This document shows positions 12,012 to 12,497 of a stretch of 12,497 nt of DNA, piece by piece. This DNA comes from SIG447 sp045577075. Lineage in GTDB: Bacteria; Bacillota; Clostridia; UMGS1883; UMGS1540. A program made the position numbers and the translations under genes. The stretch's first letter is position 1; every line of letters starts with the position of its first letter. The DNA lies in assembly GCA_045577075.1 (NCBI GenBank), contig JAZNHR010000041.1, positions 1-12,497 on the forward strand, in the 5' to 3' direction. A model generated the notes under the pieces. The model had not been told where the DNA came from, did not search any database, and was given only the letters and a program-made list of their open reading frames with translations.

Positions 12012-12497
12012 TTACAATGCCTTATAAAGATTCATCATAATTTGTGCCACCTGTGCTCTTGTGGCAGTAGCATCCATACAGAGGAGATTATCCCCCATGC
12101 CGTTTATAATGGATTTGCCGACGCACCACGTCGCAGCCGCCTGCACGTTAGAATCTAATACTGCATAGTCGGTGAATTTAGCGGTTTTTCTGCGGTCGAG
12201 TGTCATATCGGCTTTTGTCAGCTTTCCTAAATTATAAGCGGCAAGCGCCATTTCTGCACGAGTAACCGGTGCCGATGGGCTGAACATTGCCGTTTCCCCA
12301 AAAGGGAGAATTTTTTTCGCATAGCCCCAGGCAACATAGGGTGCATAGTAAGCAGATGGCTCGATATCAAGGTAGGGGAGGGCAGAAACGTCTGCGGTGG
12401 TACTTTTTCCCATGGCCTCATAAAGCCGCCCTAAAACGGTAATAAACATGGCGCGTGTCATGGACTCGTCCGGGGAGAAGGTGGTTTCTGTGGTGCC
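12012..12497 (-). CDS. S-layer homology (SLH) domain protein, C-terminal part, start beyond the right edge
   Basis: The frame stays open to the window's right edge, and the 12 codons before the first ATG read as a normal SLH motif (FSPDESMTRAMFITVLGRL), so the true start lies outside. Three SLH units can be seen in these 161 residues: the tail of one (about 1-30), a full one (about 41-98, with YLDIEPSAYYAPYVAWGYA and then TRAE), and a last one (about 105-161, with KFTDYAVLDSNVQAAATWCV and then TRAQ). SLH triplets bind pyruvylated secondary cell-wall polymers and hold exported proteins on the cell surface. What the protein displays cannot be known, since the N-terminal part is missing. It ends 23 bases before cysK on the same strand, with no terminator between. 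Confidence 0.92.
   Translation of the reverse strand, partial: GTTETTFSPDESMTRAMFITVLGRLYEAMGKSTTADVSALPYLDIEPSAYYAPYVAWGYAKKILPFGETAMFSPSAPVTRAEMALAAYNLGKLTKADMTLDRRKTAKFTDYAVLDSNVQAAATWCVGKSIINGMGDNLLCMDATATRAQVAQIMMNLYKAL

Overview
The window looks like chromosomal DNA of an endospore-forming member of the Bacillota, most likely a gut-type Clostridia. The evidence is a seven-gene spoIIIA sporulation operon, a matching sigma-E-type promoter, strong AGGAGG-type ribosome binding sites, an S-layer-homology (SLH) protein, and a secreted protein with a Listeria-Bacteroides (InlB_B/Flg_new) repeat. I cannot name the genus from sequence alone.

Layout from left to right. (1) 1-771: the C-terminal part of an AT-rich plus-strand gene that resembles a type II restriction endonuclease (possibly Bpu10I-like), then about 430 bases without a convincing gene. 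That spacer is packed with hairpins, inverted repeats and direct repeats and lies between convergent genes. (2) 772-4379, minus strand: spoIIIAB-AC-AD-AE-AF-AG-AH, tightly packed. They encode the mother-cell half of the SpoIIIA-SpoIIQ channel joining mother cell and forespore. spoIIIAA, the ATPase gene normally first in this operon, is absent. A near-consensus sigma-E promoter (4403-4431) sits directly before spoIIIAB, so the operon really begins there. (3) 4477-6530, plus strand: a divergent gene with a consensus sigma-A promoter. It encodes a membrane protein with an N-terminal four-cysteine zinc ribbon and a large extracytoplasmic domain, and ends in a strong terminator. (4) 6543-9586: a three-gene ABC exporter (one ATPase, two ABC-2-type permeases) that starts only 12 bases after that terminator. 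(5) 9717-10916: a 62-residue protein with a Y-x-N-P...DIIQTSG motif, followed by a 329-residue secreted InlB_B-repeat protein, probably co-transcribed, then a terminator. (6) 11056-12497, minus strand: cysteine synthase (cysK) preceded by the 3' end of an SLH-domain protein that runs off the right edge. A bidirectional terminator separates these from group 5.

How the genes relate: spoIIIAB-AH form one complex made in the mother cell. The ABC genes form one transporter. The small protein and the secreted protein look like one transcription unit, and their link to the upstream exporter is only positional. The most unusual points are the spoIIIA operon lacking spoIIIAA, the short SpoIIIAG and SpoIIIAF proteins, the repeat-rich spacer at 371-690, and the DIIQTSG small protein paired with a secreted protein.
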